From JACCTH01 sp035281645 (GTDB lineage: Bacteria > Actinomycetota > Acidimicrobiia > Spongiisociales > ZC4RG35), in contig DATEDN010000177.1 of the NCBI GenBank assembly GCA_035281645.1, positions 1 to 64,000 on the forward strand: a stretch of 64,000 bases of DNA. Reading direction: 5' to 3'. The position numbers were made by a program, and so were the translations under genes. This document shows, in pieces, positions 59,843 through 64,000 of this stretch. Under the pieces are notes generated by a model, which saw nothing but the letters and a program-made list of their open reading frames with translations, did no database searches and was not told the origin of the DNA. The stretch's first letter is position 1. Each line of letters opens with the position of its first letter.

Positions 59843-60330
59843 CTGCCGGCAGGTTTGCGCCAGAAGAGCGCCAGTTGAACCAGCCCGGCGACGATCCCGC
59901 CGATGGCGATCAGAAAGCCGACCGTCCCGGCCCAATCGATTCCGAGCAGATCATCGAGGGAGATCGATCCCGGCCCCAGCCACGCCACCACAAACGCAGC
60001 CGTGCCGAGCACGTTTACGTATTCCCAGCCCTCGCCCTTGTTGAAGGTGAAGAAGCCGTTGAAGCGGTGGACCGCGCCCGCCGCGGTCACCATCGTCGCT
60101 ACCACTACCGCCGCCGCGATCGGGGTCAGGAGCCCTACCACCAAACCAGCTCCGGCCGCCAGCTCCGTGAACGCAGCGAGGCGAGCTTGCAACGGAGCCA
60201 TTTTGAACCCCACCCGCTCAAACCAGGCGGCGGTGCCTTCCTGGGTCCGGGCGTGCCGGACGCCGTGGGCAAAGAAGGACAGACCCACTACCACCCGCAG
60301 AAACAGCATGGCACCGTCGAGCGCCGTCAT
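59839..60330 (-). CDS. DoxX family membrane protein
   Basis: The 163-residue protein has four membrane spans and DoxX motifs: MLFLRVVVGLSFFAHGVRHA, LAAFTELAAGAGLVVGLLTP, FFTFNKGEGWEYVNVLGTAA. DoxX proteins are quinone- or redox-linked membrane proteins of unclear detail. It overlaps the convergent soxR end by 4 nt. Confidence 0.87.
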   Translation of the reverse strand: MTALDGAMLFLRVVVGLSFFAHGVRHARTQEGTAAWFERVGFKMAPLQARLAAFTELAAGAGLVVGLLTPIAAAVVVATMVTAAGAVHRFNGFFTFNKGEGWEYVNVLGTAAFVVAWLGPGSISLDDLLGIDWAGTVGFLIAIGGIVAGLVQLALFWRKPAGS

Positions 60331-60372
60331 CTCTTAGACGTTATCGGTTCCCAAGCCTTTAGCCTCGGAAGC

Positions 60373-61542
60373 TTGCTCACCCTTGCCGAATGTCGAATCG
60401 CTGACGAGGCCGATCCGCTCGCCGATCGACGCGCCTTCTTTGATCTACCTGCCGACCTCATCTACCTCGATGGGAACTCACTCGGCCCCCCGACGCAGAA
60501 TGTTCGACATGGCGTCGAGCAAGTGCTCTCGGACTGGCGCAGTCGTCTGATCTCTGGTTGGTGGGACAGCGGTTGGGTAGACCTGCCTCGCATCGCCGGT
60601 GCCAGGCTGGAGCCCATCGTCGGGGCCGACCCGGGCTCGATCGTCTGCAGCGATTCGACATCGGTGAACCTATTCAAGGCAGTGACCGCGATGTGTGGCC
60701 TGTCCTCAGGCGACATTCTCACCGACGTTGGCAACTTTCCATCATGTCTTTACATCCTCGAAACCATCGCCCGCCAGCAGCACCGGAGGCTGAGGGTGGT
60801 CGATCCAAATGAGGTACTAGCCAATATCGATAGCGATGTCGGCGTGGTCTCGTTGACTCAGGTCGACTTTCGCAGCGGGCGCCTTCACGACATGGAGGAG
60901 GTCACGCGGCGCGCGGGTGCGCTCGGAGCGATGACCGTATGGGACCTGTCTCACTCGGCGGGAGTCATCCCCATCGAGCTCGCCCGCTGGGAGGTCGATG
61001 CCGCCGTCGGGTGTGGTTACAAATATCTCAACGGAGGTCCGGGGGCTCCGGCCTACATCTACATCTCGCCGCGACACGCCGATGAAGTGGTCAACCCGAT
61101 CAATGGCTGGTTCTCTCATCGCTCTCCGTTCGATTTCTCGACCGAATTCGTTCCCGCCGAAGGTATCGATCGCATGAGAGCCGGAACGCCGGACGTCATC
61201 TCGATGGCCGCTCTCAACGAGGCGCTTAAAGCTTATGAAGCGATCAGTGTCGAGCAGGTGAGGGAGAAGTCAGTTGCCCTCACGGCCTTGTTCATCGACA
61301 TCATCGATCGTGAAGTGGGATGCGAGGTGCTGACACCACGAGAACCACAGCAGCGGGGCAGCCAGGTGAGCCTCAAGACCCCACAGGCAGAGAAGCTCAT
61401 CTCGGCGCTCTCCAACGAAGGAGTGATCGGTGACTTTCGGCCGCCCGATGTCGCCCGCTTCGGATTCTCCCCGCTCTATATCCGCTATCAGGATGTATGG
61501 CGGGCAACGGCGGCCATCAAATCGATCCTTGCCCGTCTTTAG
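60373..61542 (+). CDS. kynU: Kynureninase
   Basis: The 389-residue PLP enzyme cleaves kynurenine to anthranilate and alanine in tryptophan catabolism. Marks are IYLDGNSLGPP near residue 35, WWDSGWVDLP, VCSDSTSVNLFKA, VWDLSHSAGVIPIEL and the PLP-Lys motif GCGYKYLNGGPGAPA, then GWFSHRSPFDFS. The best start I find is TTG 60373; the N-terminus is uncertain. No other kyn genes are near. It overlaps the convergent metal-exporter gene by 4 nt. Confidence 0.9.
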   Translation: MLTLAECRIADEADPLADRRAFFDLPADLIYLDGNSLGPPTQNVRHGVEQVLSDWRSRLISGWWDSGWVDLPRIAGARLEPIVGADPGSIVCSDSTSVNLFKAVTAMCGLSSGDILTDVGNFPSCLYILETIARQQHRRLRVVDPNEVLANIDSDVGVVSLTQVDFRSGRLHDMEEVTRRAGALGAMTVWDLSHSAGVIPIELARWEVDAAVGCGYKYLNGGPGAPAYIYISPRHADEVVNPINGWFSHRSPFDFSTEFVPAEGIDRMRAGTPDVISMAALNEALKAYEAISVEQVREKSVALTALFIDIIDREVGCEVLTPREPQQRGSQVSLKTPQAEKLISALSNEGVIGDFRPPDVARFGFSPLYIRYQDVWRATAAIKSILARL

Positions 61543-62951
61543 GCGAGGAAACCGCGGGCGGCGTCGAAGACCAGCCAGAGGCCGATCAGAGTGACGGCGA
61601 GTCCGCCGAACTGGGGCACTCGCAGCTGCCACGTCTGTCGCCAGCGCCCGGAACTGATTCTGGTCCACCCCCACTTCTGTGCACCAACGGCGAGGAGGCC
61701 GGCTCCGATAAGGCTGACCGACATTCCCAGACCGAACCCCGCCACCAGAAGCAGTCCCCACCAAGCTGCTCCCTGAGCTACCGCCCCCAGCAACAGCACC
61801 ACCGCGGAGGCGGAAGGAACTAGCCCTCCTGCCAGCCCCAGGGCAGCGAGCGAGCGCCATTCGGGCCGTGCAACGTCGTCTCCCTCATGGTGGTGAGGGT
61901 GGTGATGATCGTGCTCGTGGGCATGGTCGTGATCGTGTGGATGATGATGCTTCCGATCCCGCCGTACCGCTCGGACCAGCATCACCGCCCCGATCGAAGT
62001 CACGATCGAGGCCGAGATCAACGAGAGCCACGGATAGACCGACTCGGGCTGGAACGCGGAGGTGGTGAGCGCCGTCACCAGTCCCAAGAGGCCAACCCCC
62101 AGGGTGTGGGATAGAGCGACGCTCAACCCCAACCCCACTGCGGTGCGGGGTCCACCCCGACGACCAACCAGATAGGCCGCCATCAGCGTCTTGCCATGGC
62201 CTGGAGCGAGGGCATGTCCAGCCCCGAGAGCGAGGGCGGCCAGCAATGCCACCGCGCCGGAGCCTCCTACGACGCCGCGGCCGATTCGTTCGACCAACGG
62301 AGGGCTTATGGCACTTGTCGAGGACACCGTCCCCATCGACCCCTCACCAGGTCCGAAGGAGATCCATCCCGATCGCTCTTCGCGGGTGGGCCCGTCCGGA
62401 TAGGCGGTAAGTATCCCGGAGGGGCTGGCCTTTGGCAGAGTCGTTCGGATTGCCAGGCCCTGACTAGTGGCGACGATCTCCGACCATCCCAACCTATCGA
62501 CATACACCCGATTCTCCACCTGCAAATCGCCGTGGTTTTCGGAGAGCGCGGCCCCGAACCGACATTCGATACGCAGCGTGTCGAGGCCACCTTGCCCGGC
62601 CGGGAAAGTGAGATCGGCGCCTCGGCTTTCAAGAGCCAGTACCGAGGTTTCGAGCCGGAGAATGATCTCGGGGCGAAAGCCGTCGCATGCGGCCGCCGCG
62701 TACTCATTGCCTTCCGTCGCGCCCACGATGCCGTCCCCGTTCCGGTCCATGGCCCGCTTTTCTCGGAAGGCGGGGATCTCGGCCATGTCGACCACCAATG
62801 AGAGATTCAGCCAGCCCGGACTGAAGAGGAAACCGAGGTGAACGTTGGTGGTGAAGTTGCCCAGGGGATGGGCACGGGCGGTGCCGGTCATCAGCGCCAA
62901 AGCGACCGTTGTCAGGACGAGAAGACGAGGGCGCACCCGGCGAAGCGCCAC
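61539..62951 (-). CDS. NicO-type nickel/cobalt exporter with a periplasmic N-terminal domain
   Basis: The 470-residue protein begins with a signal peptide (VLTTVALALMTGTARA) and the motif HPLGNFT, followed by an exterior domain with the Ca-binding-like segment MDRNGDGIVGATEG. The membrane part has GAGHALAPGHGKTLMAAYLVG, SVALSHTLGVGLLGLVTAL, a cytoplasmic His/Asp-rich loop (HHHPHDHDHAHEHDHHHPHH) and GLVPSASAVVLLLGAVA. This fits NicO/RcnA-like nickel or cobalt transporters; the His loop binds metal. GTG 62951 is chosen for the signal; ATG 63002 is an alternative. Confidence 0.85.
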   Translation of the reverse strand: MALRRVRPRLLVLTTVALALMTGTARAHPLGNFTTNVHLGFLFSPGWLNLSLVVDMAEIPAFREKRAMDRNGDGIVGATEGNEYAAAACDGFRPEIILRLETSVLALESRGADLTFPAGQGGLDTLRIECRFGAALSENHGDLQVENRVYVDRLGWSEIVATSQGLAIRTTLPKASPSGILTAYPDGPTREERSGWISFGPGEGSMGTVSSTSAISPPLVERIGRGVVGGSGAVALLAALALGAGHALAPGHGKTLMAAYLVGRRGGPRTAVGLGLSVALSHTLGVGLLGLVTALTTSAFQPESVYPWLSLISASIVTSIGAVMLVRAVRRDRKHHHPHDHDHAHEHDHHHPHHHEGDDVARPEWRSLAALGLAGGLVPSASAVVLLLGAVAQGAAWWGLLLVAGFGLGMSVSLIGAGLLAVGAQKWGWTRISSGRWRQTWQLRVPQFGGLAVTLIGLWLVFDAARGFLA

Positions 62952-63030
62952 TTGCCGCCCGCCGCCTATTTCAAGACCTCGATCCCGTGACACCCGACCC
63001 ATCGAAGGTGGTTCGTTTTCGGAATCGTCC

Positions 63031-63065
63031 CGGATTGGTAGCCATTTTGAAAAGTGAGCAATCCG
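63031..63065. promoter_or_regulatory. Spaced dyad upstream of the DUF4331 gene
   Basis: CGGATTG (63031-63037) mirrors CAATCCG (63059-63065) with a 21-nt spacer containing TTGAAA. It lies in the roughly 170-bp divergent gap between the metal exporter and DUF4331 genes. It may be a regulator site; the remaining gap shows nothing else. Confidence 0.3.
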
Positions 63066-63122
63066 TGGCGAGTCGGACTCCGAAACCGATGTGGAAGCGT
63101 CCGACAGAAGGAGAAAAAGAAC

Positions 63123-64000
63123 ATGCGGGAGCTTTTCAGAAAGGTGCCGATCCTGGTCCCAATCGCCGCCCTGGCGATCGGGCTGGCAGCAGGCCCGGCG
63201 AGCTTGCTGGCGGCCGACCATCTCGACGCCCCGGGGCTGACACCGCCCGGAGGCGATTCCCGGCTGGACATCAACGATGTCTACGCCTTTCAGTCGCCTG
63301 CCGATCCCGACCAGGCGGTCTTGATCATGACCACCAACCCGGCCGCCGGAGCGCTGACCGGGCAGCTGGGTTTCCACCCAGATGCGACCTATGAATTCTT
63401 GGCCGACAGCGACGGCGACGCCAAGCCCGACAACTGGGCCCGCTTCAACTTCGATCCGGCCGACTCGGGCGGTCAGCAGGCATACCGGCTCAAGGTCAAG
63501 GGCAACGGACCAAACCTCCGCGGTGTTACGGGTCAAACCATCGACCTCGATGGTGAAGTAAAAGTCACCGCCGGAACCTTTGATGATCCGTTCTTCTTCG
63601 ACCTGGTCAACTTCCTGGCGGCCGATTTCGCTTGCTCTCCTGGAGATGGAGACACCAGCAACTTCTTCCTCGGGCTCAACACGCAGGCAATCGCCTTCGA
63701 GTTCCCCCGCGAGGAGCTATCGGGGACGGTTGGAGTCTGGGCGCGAACCATGCTCGGAGATCAGCAGATCGACCGCATGGGACGACCGGCGATCAACACC
63801 GTATTCATCCCCAACAACATCTTCGAACCTGCCGGCTCGGAGCCATCACAGAGGAACGCCTTCAACAGCGGCAAGCCGCAGCACGATCAGCGCGACTTCC
63901 GCGGCGAAGTAGAAGACACGCTCGAGATCTTCTACGGCGCGGGCAATCCGACGGTCGATGCCCTCACCGACATCCTTCTGCCCGATGTGTTGACGGTTGA
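63123..64000 (+). CDS. DUF4331 domain-containing secreted protein, 3' partial
   Basis: The frame is open from ATG 63123 to the window end (292 residues visible). A signal peptide (PILVPIAALAIGLAAGPASLLA) is followed by the DUF4331 start ADHLDAPGLTPPGGDSRLDI, NDVYAFQSPADPDQAVLIMT, and later FFFDLVNFLAADF, TSNFFLGLNTQAIAFEFP and VWARTMLGDQQIDRMGRPAI. DUF4331 proteins are exported and of unknown function. Ribosome site AAGGAG precedes the ATG by 9 nt. Confidence 0.9.
   Translation, partial: MRELFRKVPILVPIAALAIGLAAGPASLLAADHLDAPGLTPPGGDSRLDINDVYAFQSPADPDQAVLIMTTNPAAGALTGQLGFHPDATYEFLADSDGDAKPDNWARFNFDPADSGGQQAYRLKVKGNGPNLRGVTGQTIDLDGEVKVTAGTFDDPFFFDLVNFLAADFACSPGDGDTSNFFLGLNTQAIAFEFPREELSGTVGVWARTMLGDQQIDRMGRPAINTVFIPNNIFEPAGSEPSQRNAFNSGKPQHDQRDFRGEVEDTLEIFYGAGNPTVDALTDILLPDVLTV

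Noticed and set aside
1..64000. tRNA, rRNA, insertion sequences or prophage genes
   Set aside because: I inspected the intergenic gaps (all under about 210 bp) and found no tRNA-like cloverleaf, transposase, integrase or phage structural gene.

Overview
This 64 kb window is a high-GC chromosomal segment from an actinobacterium, most likely an uncultured member of Acidimicrobiia or a relative. The evidence is indirect: an amt-glnK-glnD nitrogen operon with a GlnR-like box, a SoxR of the actinobacterial type, an F420-type luciferase-like oxidoreductase, lipoproteins with long Thr/Pro linkers, frequent GTG and TTG starts, and very tight gene packing with many 1-8 nt overlaps. No rRNA, tRNA, CRISPR array, insertion sequence or prophage is visible.

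Layout. 1-5.8 kb: a PolX/PHP-like protein with a degenerate polymerase palm, a ferritin-like protein, topoisomerase IB, a YghZ-type aldo/keto reductase and a cyclopropane fatty acid synthase. 5.8-15.9 kb: two polar amino acid ABC importers flank dxs and an ECF sigma pair; in both importers a strong hairpin lies between the binding-protein gene and the first permease gene. 15.9-25.4 kb: envelope and signalling genes (CapA-like phosphatase, beta-propeller, a second ECF sigma pair, M20 amidohydrolase plus DMT exporter, a PadR/HAAS-NfeD/SPFH membrane module, mscL). 25.4-27.7 kb: a two-domain LigD. 27.7-38.2 kb: a nitrogen region with an ethanolamine-type permease, a glutamine synthetase-like ligase, an SDR, the amt-glnK-glnD operon, a MerB-like gene, an aldehyde dehydrogenase and a class I glutamine amidotransferase. 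38.4-47.5 kb: an HxlR regulator, clpB, and a Sec-containing formate dehydrogenase operon (alpha, beta, gamma, fdhE, small membrane protein). 47.5-64 kb: an AlkZ-like protein, GNAT, LysR, a tandem-HTH mini-protein, a TPR-cyclase, a CopB-type P-ATPase, rhomboid, an SDR/QueA-like/LLM operon divergent from soxR, kynureninase, a NicO-type metal exporter and a DUF4331 protein that leaves the window.

Most notable observation. The MerB-like (organomercurial lyase fold) gene at 35488-36174 is read through an in-frame TGA. The TGA lies where the family carries its second catalytic cysteine. The reading frame gives Cys95, Asp98 and Sec156, matching the MerB triad Cys96/Asp99/Cys159. A short stem-loop with a GGUC apical loop begins 19 nt after the TGA, close to the E. 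coli fdhF SECIS geometry. The same window encodes formate dehydrogenase with Sec197, so the organism very probably decodes UGA as selenocysteine. The gene overlaps the aldehyde dehydrogenase start by 4 nt. It shares its divergent promoter region, which holds a GlnR-like box and a long inverted repeat, with the ammonium transporter operon. The permease, gamma-glutamyl ligase, SDR, aldehyde dehydrogenase and amidotransferase together look like a gamma-glutamylation route for ethanolamine or a similar amino alcohol.
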